A stretch of DNA of 64,000 nt from NCBI GenBank assembly GCA_003254905.1, contig QANU01020160.1:28724-92723 (forward strand). The letters are read 5' to 3'. Source of the stretch: Nissolia schottii. Lineage: Eukaryota; Streptophyta; Magnoliopsida; Fabales; Fabaceae. The position numbers were made by a program, and so were the translations under genes. The notes beneath the pieces were generated by a model. The model saw nothing but the letters and a program-made list of their open reading frames with translations, searched no databases and was not told the DNA's origin. Below, in pieces: positions 47,101 to 58,861 of this stretch; the first letter of the stretch is position 1, and every line of letters starts with the position of its first letter.

Positions 47101-48593
47101 GCCACATCTGGTTAGGCTATTTTGAATTGGGTCACTTTAGATTATGTTATTTTCGGGGCTAGTAAAAGACTAGTCCAATTTTATTCGGACCATTTTTGGG
47201 CTAGCCGATGGGGCCCATATTTTGTCAACTTAATTTTTTTTAATATATATACTAATTTAAAGTTGGTAAAGTTTGGTAATAATATGTAATTTAAGTTTAT
47301 ACTAATTAAGTTGACAAATTATGCTATCAAATAATAAAATATTTGAATAAAAATGTGGATATTTAAAGTTAAAATGTCACTTTATTGTTAAATACATAAA
47401 CGGCCCCGATCCCGTTGTTTATTAAAAAAAATTATTAAGTATATAATAATTTATCTAATACTCAATAATTACGCAATATGTCACGAAAGATTGCCAATAA
47501 TTGTTTTTCTTCCTATTCAGAGTATTTTATTTTTTTATTATTTTAAAGGAGACAATCATTCTGCAACACTTGGAGAACTTGAACTCAATGTACAAACAAC
47601 AGATCAAACTTTCCCACAAATGTGTATTAATTTTTTTAAATCTGTATCATCTAAAATAAAGATTTTACTTTAAAGAGAAATTAAGAAATATACCCTCTTT
47701 AATTAATAAAATGTAAAATTCTCACTAAAAATTCCCAATTAAGCATGGATAACTAGACAAACATTTACCAATGTAATTTAATTTATGAATCGTACCGCCA
47801 TTTTGTTTTTGGGTGAATCGCCCACCATTTAGATGCAATAAAGTAGGGACAATTATGTTGGGAACAAACAAGTTAATAAAGCCAACTCAATATTAACTCT
47901 GAGAAAATGATAACTCAAATAACATTATCAAAAAAGTTTAGCTAATAAATACCTCTACATGCATTTGTTAAAAAAACAAAAGAGAAAACTGTTTTTTGAA
48001 AAAACAATATTGTAAATTGTTTTAATGCTATGAAATCATTAGAGACCTCAAAGCATTCCACTTTGGCTTTCTAACAATTGGATTTCTTTTACTTCACATA
48101 TTAAATACAGGACCAAATTTTGCTAAGGCTACTTTTGGTATCAAAGACAAAACAAAAACGCATTCATTTAATCTAACAAAATAAAAATAAAGTATGGCCA
48201 CGAGAGACGGGCCACGTGGTGGTAGTGGACGTGCGGAACTTCAGGCGTATCAAACTAAAATCTCCACATAGTTCATGAATACTTCGTGAGAAAGCTCTTT
48301 CATGTTAAATCATGTTCCTCCTCAGACTTGTCCAACTCAAAAGTCGTCACCATCATCACAATTGCATTCAAACATTTTGCATCAAACGGAAGCGTAATAT
48401 CAATACATAATCAGCAGCACGACAACAGCATACCATTGGATCATATAAACAACAACCTCATTCATTCATTAGTGACAAAAATGAAATTTTGCACTAATTT
48501 TGAAACATTGATTCCAATATCCTCCTCACCACAAACAAAAAAATTAAGATACATGGGCGAATGCATGCGATAGATCCGCAGCCATGTTCTCAG
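47100..48593. other. AT-rich intergenic region between RCI2 and APC11
   Basis: No coding frame or clean transposon ends seen. 48200-48590 is less AT-rich and may include the APC11 3' UTR and downstream sequence. Confidence 0.4.
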
Positions 48594-51252
48594 TTACCCT
48601 TTAAACTGCCATTCCCGACGGCACATGGGGCAATGAGCCTGTGATGTCTGAGAATTCACCCATTTCAGAATACAGTGCAAATGAAATGCGTGATTGCATG
48701 CACCCCAAACTGCAAGAAATGGGAAAAAGTACGTTACACAAATTAATGCAGCACAGATTTTGTTTAGGGGGAGGATGCCAACAAATAACATTGTGACGGC
48801 TAATTGCCAAGTATAATTTTATAGCCCATGCAAGAGCATCAACCAGGGAAATTAAAAAAAAAAAAAAAAACCATTAACATATGACGTCATTATACATGTG
48901 GAATTAAAAATGATGTTTAAAGTACCCGCATTCAGGAAAATAAAAAAATCCTGAAGCTATGCAACATCTATACACTAAATAGAGGGGATTGCCTTCTTTT
49001 AGGGTCCAACTTTGTTTTACCTTATTTACCCTTTTCTATAATTTGATTGCCAACTTTTCATAGGGTTAAAAAGTATAAGTTCAAATTATCCACTATCTCA
49101 CCTTTTAAGCAGGTATTTTAACCCAAATCCCAATCCATGATTAGTTTTATTTTGTTCCTTTTCTATTTGTAATTGCTTCTGAATTTCTCTATTTCTTCTC
49201 TCACACTTTCTACATAATTTTTATATTAACAAGCTTTATTATATTGATATCTAAAAAACATTAAAAACAAAATTGCGGCTTAACAAGCACGAAAGTGCCT
49301 GTTAAGCCGCTAGTTATAATAATATAAGTTTAGAAAGAGGCGCACAATTCTAACTTAGAGATTGTAATTGGGGGCAATACCATACCACAAATCACAAGGT
49401 TCAAGTATCTTGGACTCGTCATTCAAAATGATGGGAAGACAAAAGGAGATGTAACTCATGAGAATAAAGGTAGATAGATGAAATGGAGGAGTGCGTTAGA
49501 GGTTTTATGTGACAAAAGAGTATCACTTAAAAGACAATTTTATCACACAACTACGAGATCAAAATCATATGGAACTGAGTGTTGGACGGTACAAATCCAA
49601 CAAGAAAATAAACTCAATGTTGCGAAGATAAAGATGCTACGTTGGATGAGTAGACGCACTAGATAATATAGGATTAGCAATGAATGCATTAGAGAGAAAG
49701 TTGTGGTAACACCAACTATGGAAAAAATGATAAAATCTCGCCTTAGGTGGTTTGGATATGTGAGGAGAAGGCCGAAAAAAGATCTAGTAAGAAGAGAAGA
49801 TCATATGACAGGTAGTCTACTAGAAATACAAAGCTACCTAAAAAAACCATAGATGAAACCATTAGAAGAGATTAAAAGGTTAATGGTTTAAATGCAAAAA
49901 TGATCAATGACACAACACTATAGCGTCGTTTGATCCACTATGACAGTAAACTGTTGCTAGAGGGACATACTGATTCCCTGTACTACAGCAAAGACCCCAA
50001 GATAATAAGAATAAAGCAATAAGAGGGAACCCTGTTTATATATGTTAGGAATCAGCAAACTAATCAACTGCGCTTAAAAACCTCAATCACACCATGTTGA
50101 TTATTAATTGGCCCATGTTGGGTTGCTGTATTAAACTAAATACTTAAAGCATGATTTCTGAAGCTTGTTTAGGATCCCACATTAGGATCAATGTTCACAA
50201 AAATTGATGTAGTTAAAGCAAAAATGAAATCATATTGAGTGTAATACTGTTCCATTGACAAGGAAATCCTAAAATTTAGCACAAATGTAATAACAATGAA
50301 AGTCGCAACATAATATTATCAGTAGCTTACTCAGTGGACAGTCATCCCCCGGAAGTTTACAGTCAGGACAACATCCATCAAAGGCCATCCTACAAATCCC
50401 ACAGGTTTCATCCTGGGCGTCCCAAGTCCATGAAGCAACGGCATGCCATCTATATTTGACCAAAGGGAACGGAAACATTTAGAATTTAGGATGTGCTTGA
50501 TTTAGATAAAAATAGATAGAAAGAGAGGTTGACAATATGAGAGAAAAATTATTTTACATTTGCTTGGTAGAAAATGTTTTGGAGGAATTGAAAGTAAATC
50601 CAACTCAATTTCACACTCTATCTAATATTTTGTCCTTCCATAATCCGATTGTTGGTAGGAAATTATTTTACACTCACTTTAGTCCTCCAAACAAGCACAA
50701 CCAACTAAAATTCAAAACCTTTACATTCCCACTTCAATTTCAATCCTACCTATTTTCCAACTTGTGGTGCATAGACACTAATGACATCAATGGTATCTCT
50801 CTCAACTACAAATTTTAATGCTATGATCCTGTCACCTATTCTTTTAACATATACCACATTATTTTTTCAGACCTTATACGCAATTATGCCTAGGAGTTAT
50901 TTGAATAAACTGAAATTAATAACAAGTTCATCACTTTACAACGTTACGTTGAAGATAAAAAAGGGAACATACTCTTTTTAGAAGATCATGAGATATCCAA
51001 AGAGAGACCTGGGTCAAGAAAAACATCTTTTCTTTTCCTGAAATAAACCAAATTCTAGACATATAGACCAGAAATAGCCTAAAACTAAACGCATGAAAAA
51101 TTGAAAACATTCAACACTGTGAAGCAAATACACACACAAAATGAAAAGGGGATAAAATAAAATAAAACATAAAAATGGAAAATGACGAATAATGCACAGA
51201 GTGACAAGAAGAATGGGATCTTGAGAAGGATACGCAAGATCTTGACTTTCAT
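48594..51252 (-). CDS. APC11: APC11, RING-H2 subunit of the anaphase-promoting complex
   Basis: Catalytic RING subunit of the APC/C ubiquitin ligase; with the cullin-like APC2 it recruits E2 enzymes so that cyclins and securin are degraded. Three coding exons on the - strand: 51252-51234 (MKVKIL), 50450-50331 and 48709-48594, giving 84 residues as in other plants. Exon 2 reads [20 protein letters not shown] and [14 protein letters not shown]. Exon 3 reads [20 protein letters not shown] and [14 protein letters not shown]. The Cys/His ligands of the RING-H2 fold are all present. Intron 2 (48710-50330) is a normal GT-AG intron carrying a LINE fragment and a Helitron-like end. Intron 1 starts GTATCCTTC, a U12-type donor, but keeping frame requires exon 2 to begin with GA of GATGG, so the intron would end TA, or start TA if shifted by one base. 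An in-frame ATG at 50478 could give an alternative N-terminus ([14 protein letters not shown]). A 5' UTR acceptor (GTTGTAG) lies 9 bases before the ATG. Confidence 0.9.
49275..49314 (+). mobile_element. Helitron-like 3' terminus
   Basis: A 16-bp hairpin stem (GCGGCTTAACAAGCAC, loop GAAA, GTGCCTGTTAAGCCGC; one mismatch) is overlapped at its last base by CTAGT (49310-49314), which fits the CTRRT end of Helitrons. The next base is T, as expected for A/T target insertion. A sister copy lies at 55302-55341. The 5' TC end was not located. Confidence 0.6.
49330..49945 (+). pseudogene. LINE reverse-transcriptase C-terminal fragment in APC11 intron 2
   Basis: Reads [88 protein letters not shown] and [13 protein letters not shown]. 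These are the ordered C-terminal blocks of a plant non-LTR reverse transcriptase (YGTECW, MLRWM, RLRWFGHV). Several stops interrupt it. It lies antisense to APC11. Confidence 0.85.
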
Positions 51253-51262
51253 CTCTGTCCCC

Positions 51263-52858
51263 TACAACACAGAAAGTAGATTAAGGGTAGGGGTTAGTGC
51301 GAATGCAAGCTGAGAAGGACTTGAAATTAATTTGAAAGGGAGAAGGACTCCGTAATGTTGAATGTGAACTGTTGGACTGGACAGATAGCATGGCATGAGA
51401 TTATTTTGTGCCTTTTTTCTTTGGCGTGATCCAAGGTTAAATTTTGTGCAGAAACATAGTTACAAAACTCAACCCAGTGAACAACTCAATGAAAGCATGG
51501 GGTGACTAGTTGAACTAAATATAATCAAATACACATATAGTTGTATTAAAACACATTAGAACACCATGTTAAGATATAAAATCATTCAATGACCTCTATC
51601 CAAGAGCTTAAGCTTTTGGGCGAGATGATTCTTGATATGATATTAAATCTTATATAACCAAGTGGGAAACATGTGGCTACACCTCAAAATTAATTCAAGC
51701 CATTATAGAATTGAAAATTTTTCATTTTTGAGACAGAATTGAATTTGGCCCTCCCAAACTGAAAACCAAACACACTAGACCGAGTGGATGCACGGCTAGT
51801 CCACTACGAGGTGGGGTCCAATGCATCCATTAGTTTATCATATCATTTGGTTGTCCTTTTACATTTGGGATCATCATTTACTTTCATAGAATCTCAATTA
51901 TGCTACCAATTACATTCTGTATAAAATCTTACCATGCCAAATGTGATCGTTACTTTTAAATCAACATGTTTCTAAGCATCCATAATCAAGCCTAATATAT
52001 TAGACATCTCTTTCTAAGATCAATACTAAGATGTACTTTTAACAATATCCTTGGCTGGACTTCACACAAGATTCATAATAAAGATTCATAGAGCGAGAGA
52101 GAACACATATTTCATGCTCTTGTTTCCTCTTAGCTGAATGTACACATTTTCCTTAGCAAGAATGTATCTTGAATTCAAGCAAACCATTTCCTAAGTTGAA
52201 GGCATTTTCATAATCAAATCTCAATCAAACCTTAATCAATCTTTAAAGGTACTTAAAGAACATCAAATTATCATTAGGTAAACAAAAGTCATCCCATTCC
52301 CCTGCACTTTCCCCCATGACCGAACAACACTAAAACAAGGCAATAAAAGGGTTTTGCACTAAATCCTCTTACACAGTTATAAAGCCATTGGCGTTCATCA
52401 AAAAGCCTTCTACAAACCACCACAACCACCAAGATTTTTTACATCACAGATTGTCAAGCATTGATGCAGAAAGCAAATTTTAATCTGTCAAATGTGATTG
52501 AAGATGGTTATTATAAAAAAAAAAACACAGAAAACATTACAAGTTAAGAAGGGAAGCTTCAAAGAGAAGAGGCCAGAAATCAAATTAGGGAAAAATTAAA
52601 ATCGAACCTAGAGAAGAAGATGGTGGCTGCCGAGTGGCGGCAGGCCGACGGCGAATTCTGCTCCGTGGAGGAAGAAGAAGGTCAGTGGTTTGGGCATCTT
52701 GTTCACAGGGAAGGAGACTGGAGAGAGAGAGAGAGGGGGACGAGTGAGGCGCCGAGGAGGTGGTGTCTGGTCCGGTGCCGACGGCGGCATGAGTGGAGAG
52801 GAGGAAGTCGAAGGCGGCGGCGTGGTGGTCTCGTGCAGTCTCGACTCTCAGAGTCGGC
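51263..52858 (-). other. APC11 upstream region and possible 5' UTR intron
   Basis: On the - strand, CTTCTCTAG-GTTCGATT near 52607 could be the donor of a 5' UTR intron whose acceptor is GTTGTAG at 51262-51268. The exon side (52608-52860) is GC-rich, like a plant leader or promoter-proximal region. The rest of the 1.3 kb is AT-rich with no frame. The + strand frames over 52620-52932 are most likely spurious. Confidence 0.35.
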
Positions 52859-53035
52859 TAGGGGTGTTCATGGGCCGGGCCGGGCCGGGTTGGCCTACAC
52901 CCGAACCCAGCCCTATATTTAGACCAGGTTAATTTTGAGGACCCGGACCCGACCCTAGACCCGATCATCTTCGGGCCGAGTAAAAACCCGGGTTTAGACC
53001 GGGCCAAAGCGGGCCAAAATAAATTTTAAAAAACC

Positions 53036-53240
53036 TCAGAAACAGCAGAAACAAAAACAGCAAAAACAGAAACAGCAAAAACAGAAACAGAAACAGCAAA
53101 AACAAAAACAGAAACAGCAAAAACAGATGGAATTGAAACAGAAGCAGAAGCAGAAACAGAAACAGCAGAAGCAGAAGCAGAAGCAGAAACAGAAACAGAA
53201 ACAGAAACAGAAACAGCAGAAGCAGAAACAGAAACAGAAT
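53036..53240. repeat. CAGAAA/CAGAAG minisatellite
   Basis: About 205 bp of hexamer-based repeats (CAGAAA, CAGCAA, CAGAAG). It is open in several frames only because the unit lacks stops. Confidence 0.9.
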
Positions 53241-54057
53241 TGTGGTAAATTGAGTCAGAGGAAAGGATTCCCAATTGACTATCTCCGCAAGTTCGAAATT
53301 ATGAGATTTAGTCTACAAACAATTATACAAATAAACTAAAATTAGCTAAACCAAACAAAACTTCAAATTCTGACCTAAGAAATCGAAGCGCCTGACTCAG
53401 CATGCGAATCACAAGGCCCTTAAGACAACGCCGCACAAGGTATGGAGACAGAGGCTCTTATGGTGGAATGCTTCTCTTTGTGGCACTAACAGAAGGGAAT
53501 CACAATTACAATGTTTGTATTGTTATCATTTATCAAACAATAGCCAACTGAATAATCTAAGATCTCAGTCAAAAGAGAATGCTTAATATGAAAGCGATTT
53601 AAAGTAAGAACTGAGATTGTGTTTCCATTTTGAGATGAGAACTGGACATTCCCAGAAAGTTCAAAGTGGACTTTCATTTTCATTACAAAAAGAAGTGGGA
53701 AAATAATAATAATAATAATAATAATAATGATAATAACAACAATAACAACTGCATAAATGTGATGCATTAGATCCAAAGCAAAAACACAGTTAATGAAAGA
53801 ACAAGTAGAAATAATTATGAGAAAATGATGAGCAAAACTCCTCCCCACACCGTCGAAGAGATGAGAATGACAACGACTATGAGTGAGTGTGGGAATAAAA
53901 GCCAAACATCTCATATAAACCACAGCTAACCTCATATCCAAGCAATCATTGATCATCACTCATCAGAATGTTCATCCAAAAATGACGAAGAAAAAAGGGA
54001 AACCAAAAAAAAAAAAAAGCAATCAAATTACACTGAAACAGTGGCTTACCAAGGGAC

Positions 54058-54153
54058 GACGTGTGCGCGGCGAGGCGAGGCGAAGCGAGGCGAGGCGCGC
54101 GAGGCTAGGAGAAGCGAGGCGAGGCGCGGCGCGGCGCGGCGCGGCGAGGCGAG
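54058..54153. repeat. GGCGA/GGCGC short tandem array
   Basis: Repeated GCGAGGCGAGGCG and GCGGCGCGGCGCGG runs, extremely GC-rich compared with the surrounding DNA, ending at GAGGGTTTAGGG. Confidence 0.9.
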
Positions 54154-54614
54154 GGTTTAGGGTCTGAACTATTGAGTCTCTGAAGATGATCTCTGAATTT
54201 CAGAAATGAAAATTGAGAAAAGTGAGATGAGGGCTAGTGGGTGGCCTAGTGAGATGAGGGCTTACTGAGACAAGCCACTGAAGAAAGACATTTGGGCTGC
54301 TTAATAAAATTGGGCTGAGAAAAAAGGAATTGGGCTGAAAGACATTGACAAAAAAATTGGAAATTGGTAGACCAAAAGTGCAGAACCTGTGGAAATAAAT
54401 TGTAATTATGAAGGAAAAAAAATAAAAAATGTATAATAATATAGTACACGGGCCGCCGGGCCGGGATGGGTGGCCCGAGGCTAGACCCGAACCCGGTATG
54501 AATTACAATCGGGTTTTTTTTCTTAAAGTTTTTTTTTGAAATCAGGCCCGATTCGGCCCGAATGCTTCCGGTCGATCCGGGTTGGCGGGCCGGACCGGGT
54601 TATGAACACCCCTA

Positions 54615-55301
54615 CTTGAGCCATAGAAAGGTGGGAGCTTTTGAAGCATTTAGGGACAGTAACTCAATGAATAATCTCGATTGCGAGTAGAAATACAAAT
54701 TCATATTAGTTTGTAGGGTTTAACTAAGACATTTGTTAAGGAACTTAAAACAGAATGATTTCACTGAAAAAAAACAAAATTGACAAGTCTTAAATGCAAT
54801 ATTAAACATTTAAATTCAAAAACAATTCTACTTTAAGTTCATTAACAAGTGTCTGAGTACTTGTTAACAAAACTCTAGTCCTTATTTTAATAATAGTCAA
54901 ATGGCAGATTGAAAAACTTCTTGCCTTTCCTGTTGGTGTCCTTATCATTGGCCAAGCACATACTACCCTCAAAGGTGACCAAGGTAAGGGATTTTTTTTT
55001 AAAAAAAAAAATAACAAACATATAGTTAAAACAATTTTCAAATTCTAAATCTCTTTCCAATTATAAAGGCCTTAGCCCAAAAAAAAAAAAAAAGAAGCTA
55101 CTATTTGGTAATATTTCAAATTTTCTTATTATATCCTTAGCCCAATACTTATGCACACCCCACTGCCATCATACATGCTTAGTTACTTTGTTTTAGAACC
55201 GACTAAAGAAAATTACTTTTACTTGCCCATTTTTACATGTAAATTTTTTATATCTTAAAACTATTTTTAGTCTCTTTATTGTACTCTTTAATAACAAAAA
55301 T
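54615..55301. other. AT-rich intergenic region
   Basis: No gene seen. Two poly-A/T tracts (about 54990-55010 and 55080-55095). Part of this may belong to the Helitron-like element whose 3' end is at 55341. Confidence 0.4.
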
Positions 55302-55341
55302 GTGGCTTGGTAGGCATGAAAGTGGCTGTCAAGCCGCTAGT
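55302..55341 (+). mobile_element. Second Helitron-like 3' terminus
   Basis: GTGGCTTGGTAGGCAT, GAAA, then GTGGCTGTCAAGCCGC forms a weaker hairpin than the 49.3-kb copy, with the same GAAAGTG loop and AAGCCGCTAGT end (CTAGT 55337-55341). The following base is A instead of T. Confidence 0.5.
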
Positions 55342-56250
55342 AGTTACTTTATTTAATAAATGAGTTAGTCTTTTTTCAACACAATTACTCAATTAGAAAA
55401 TGCAAACTTTTAATTTAAAAAAGTATATATTTTAAGCTTAAAGATTTAAGAATATTAGGTTAAATGACATATTATTAGCTTTAATTTTACATAGTATTGA
55501 TTATTTTATTTAAAAGGTAAAAAATAAATATCATTGATTTATATAAAAATACAATTCATTACTCTATTTTTGAAAATCATTGATTTTTTTTATAGATTCT
55601 ATTAAAAATTAAAATTTTCAATATAATATTTAATTTAGACCCAATATTAATTATATCTAAAATTCTTAGCAAACTTCCTAGCTTATTAATTTGAATTATT
55701 AAATTCCTAGTTTTTTTAAAAATAAAATATATTTTTTAAACTTGAAGAGTTGAGATTATTTCATTAAGTGATATATTATTAATTTTAAATTTATATAATA
55801 TTAATTAATTTTATTAAAAGTTTAAAAAAATATTATTGATTTATTTAGGAAGATGGGGTGAAGTGCCATTTGGCTAAAACTCTCAAAGATTAGAGTGTTC
55901 ACTTTTTTAGAATTCGTTTTTAATTTAAGAGTATGACGAAACTCAAGTTTATGTCTTATATATTGCAAGATAATTAAAATTTGCATAGTTTATAATTTTT
56001 GTTTTATGAATCCATTTGACCATTTTTTTCATTATGAATCTTTTTAAATAATAAAAAGTTAACACTTTTATACATGCAATTAATTAATTTTTTATTTTTG
56101 TATATATTATGTTGTAGATCTATGTTTGGGAAGTGTGTAATTTGAAAACAATTGCAAATATAATGAACCAAAAAATAAAATAAAAAATTAGAATTATAAT
56201 GAATTTTTTTTAAAAAAAAATAGAAATCAGTCTGACGCTTTTCATTGATG
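55342..56250. other. Very AT-rich intergenic stretch
   Basis: No coding frame, RNA gene or defined repeat ends seen. TTAAATGATATATTATTA-like phrases recur (about 55462 and 55758), hinting at an old duplication. Confidence 0.4.
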
Positions 56251-56261
56251 ATTTTTTAACT

Positions 56262-56512
56262 TCTATAAATAGCGGTGGTTTCAAACCGCCGCAAAGGTAA
56301 CAACCATTTTCAATTTTACACTTAGCGGCAGTTATGGAACCGACGCTAAAAGTCTATGCAGTTACCGGCGGTTCTCATGAACTACCGCTAAGTTCCTCGC
56401 GACGGGATATAAGGGAAATTCAGGAACCGCCACGAATTACAGTTAGTGACGGTTTTAACCGCCGGGAAACATCATTTCAACCGCCACTAAATTCCAAACT
56501 CCTTTTAGTGGG
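56262..56512. repeat. Cluster of AACCGCCGCTAA-type inverted motifs
   Basis: AGCGGTGGTTTCAAACCGCC (56269-56288) is followed by GCGGCAGTTATGGAACCGAC, CGGCGGTTCTCATGAACTAC, GACGGTTTTAACCGCCGG and AACCGCCACTAAA. Repeated short GCGG...CCGC palindromes resemble the subterminal arrays of CACTA-type transposons, but no CACTA terminus was found. Confidence 0.5.
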
Positions 56513-56639
56513 TGTTGTTTTAGTTAAGCTTCAATAGTGATAGTTGTTATTAAAACAATTAAATAAATAAATTTATAAAAATAGAATTTAATTGAATTAA
56601 AATATGTAATCTATCCAATAAGATAAATGTGATTTCTCA

Positions 56640-58190
56640 AAAAAGAGAGAGAGAGACATAGAGAAATGATGTGCGTACACCATATTAGGTATCTATCGTA
56701 CAACTACCAACCAATTTAATACATATAATATGTATTCTGTATTGATTTCCTAATTAAGGCTCGAGCATCCAACAACATTCTGCATTCATATCACGCATAC
56801 GATCCCATAACCTATAGCTTTCAAAACCTTCAGCTCCTCCTCTTTCTCTTCCTCGTCCTAATCCTCTTTTTTTCTTCCTCCTTTTACTCCTCCTCCTTTT
56901 CTTCTTCTTTCTCCTCATCCTTTTGTGGATATCACATGTCCTTTTTATTTTGTTTTTGTTTTTTCCTTCGTTGTATAATTCATTCACAATATAGCGCATG
57001 GATGCGATATGTCAGATCTCCTCCTCCTCATCATGTTCTTCCCCTTCTTCTTTTTGGATTGGGTTTTCTCTTGTTCATTTTTTATTCTTAGCAAGACATT
57101 ATGGATATGAGAATTTTTGTTTTCTTCATTTTATTTTTTATTTTTTGGTGTTCAAAAGTTTGTGTAATTTTAAAGAAAAATTTGTGTAAGCAAGTTTGCA
57201 AGACATTATGAATACAAAATTTTCATTTGCGTTTCTGTCATATTTTTTATTTTTAATTATTCAAAAGTTTGTGTATTTTCAAAGAAAAGTTTGTGTAGTC
57301 ATGTTAAAATAAGTTTTTTTTGTTTATTTTCATCTTATTTTTTGTTTTTGCTTGTTGAACAGTTTGTGTAAGTGAGCACAAAAGTTTGTGCATCTATTTT
57401 GAAATGTTTTTGTAAGATAGGGAGTCTATATATGTTGTTACCAAATTTTAAAATTGATTGTTGCATATATTGTTTATACACATATAAAAGTTTGTGTATT
57501 ATTGTTCAAAAGTCTGTGTAGTACTTTATAAAAGTCTATGTATATTTGTACCTTTGATTGATCTAAAAATTCTAAATGTTAGTTAAAAGTTTGTGTAATT
57601 TTGTGCTAATATTCATATTTTTATATCCAAGAGTTTATATATGTTGTTAGTAAATTTAGAAACTGATTGCTTGTTAGTTTGCATAAATTGCACCGTTGTT
57701 TGTTTGTGTAAATCTTTTAAAAAAGTTTGTCTAGTCCAATTAAAAAAGTTTGTGTATAATTGATATGATTCGTGGTTATGATTGATCCAAAAATTTTGAA
57801 TGGTAGTTAATTCTTTGTGTAAGTTTGTGTTGGTGTGTGTTTTTATGTTCAAGAATTTGTGTATGTTGTTACCAAATCTCGAAATTGGTTATTGTATATG
57901 TTGTTTATACACATATAAAAGTTTGTATATATTATTCAAAAGTAATACTTCGCAAAAACTTGAGCATTGAATTAGAGTAAGAGAAAGCGAAGAGAACGAG
58001 ATAGAGAGAAGCGCAAACTGTTTTGGTCAGGGAGTGTGCACACGCACATAATATATAGTGGAGATCGCAAGATGTATGAGAGAGAATGTGATAGTTATAA
58101 TATACGGAGTGGAGCCCATTTCATATATAAGTGATGGTGGTTGTACATGTACACCAAAAATGATGTACCCCTAACAACACTCCAAAAAGA
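56640..58190 (+). mobile_element. Non-autonomous element with AAAAGTTTGTGTA repeats
   Basis: About 13 copies of AAAAGTTTGTGTA (or one base off) lie between 57150 and 57930, spaced irregularly. Possible ends are GGTATCTATCGTACAACTAC (56690-56709) and, reversed, GGTGTACATGTACAACCACC near 58150. A partial relative in opposite orientation is at 46380-47100. Confidence 0.5.
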
Positions 58191-58861
58191 AAACTATCAT
58201 TTGGTGTCCAAATTCTTCTTTTGCTTTTACTTTTACTCAAATTTTTTTTTAATTTTTCTAAAAAAAAATACCCACTCTCCATCACCAATATTTGTAATTA
58301 ATTTAGGATGGTAACATATCAACTTGGTTGGTCTAGTTGGTTGTGGAACGTGTCTTATGCCTCCTTGTGAAAGTTTAATTTTAAAAATACAGTATATGCC
58401 GAATTTTTTTTCATAAACTACACTTTTAAATTTTAGAACCTTTTCCCCCTGAAATATCAACATTTGACTCAATATAGATGCGGCTTCTTTGAAAATTCTA
58501 AGTCTTTCCTGGTAGGCTCGAATTCAAGGCAAAAGTTCCCCACGTACTATAACGTTGCAACATGATTTTATATATAGTAAAGTGGTAAAATAGTGAAAGG
58601 TGCTTTATCTTCTTCCTGGTGGCAAATTAAATTATATTTGAATGGATCCAAAGAGGCTCGTCCTTAGTTTTTGACTACAAATATGAGCGGTTACTGATTC
58701 TTGCATCATAGACCATCTAACATTCCCCTTTTATATTTTCCACTTCTAGTATGGTGGAAGTGATCATTTGTAACATTCAGCAAGTTGATTATTCAGCAGG
58801 CCCTTGCAAGTTGTGGTCCTCCATAATATATCCCATGTAAAAAATTTACATTTATATGGGT

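Larger units (their letters stand above)
52859..54614. mobile_element. GC-rich-ended hAT-like element upstream of APC11
   Basis: The left end TAGGGGTGTTCATGGGCCGG and the reversed right end TAGGGGTGTTCATAACCCGG are inverted repeats of the TAGGGGTG type. Subterminal GGGCCGGG, ACCCGGAC and CGGGCC blocks crowd both ends. A perfect 8-bp flanking duplication is not visible (GAGTCGGC left, CTTGAGCC right). Inside are a CAGAAA minisatellite (53036-53240), an AAT run (53700-53740) and a GGCGA array (54058-54153). No transposase frame is seen. Confidence 0.65.

Noticed and set aside
52620..52932. Two Arg/Gly-rich + strand frames
   Set aside because: GC-rich sequence lacks stops. The second runs into the inverted repeat of the hAT-like element, and the region is more simply the APC11 upstream exon on the other strand.
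53026..53339. Ser/Val-rich - frame and Lys/Gln-rich + frame
   Set aside because: Pure translation of the CAGAAA minisatellite.
54154..54165. GGGTTTAGGG telomere-like word
   Set aside because: Only one and a half units, so not an interstitial telomere array.
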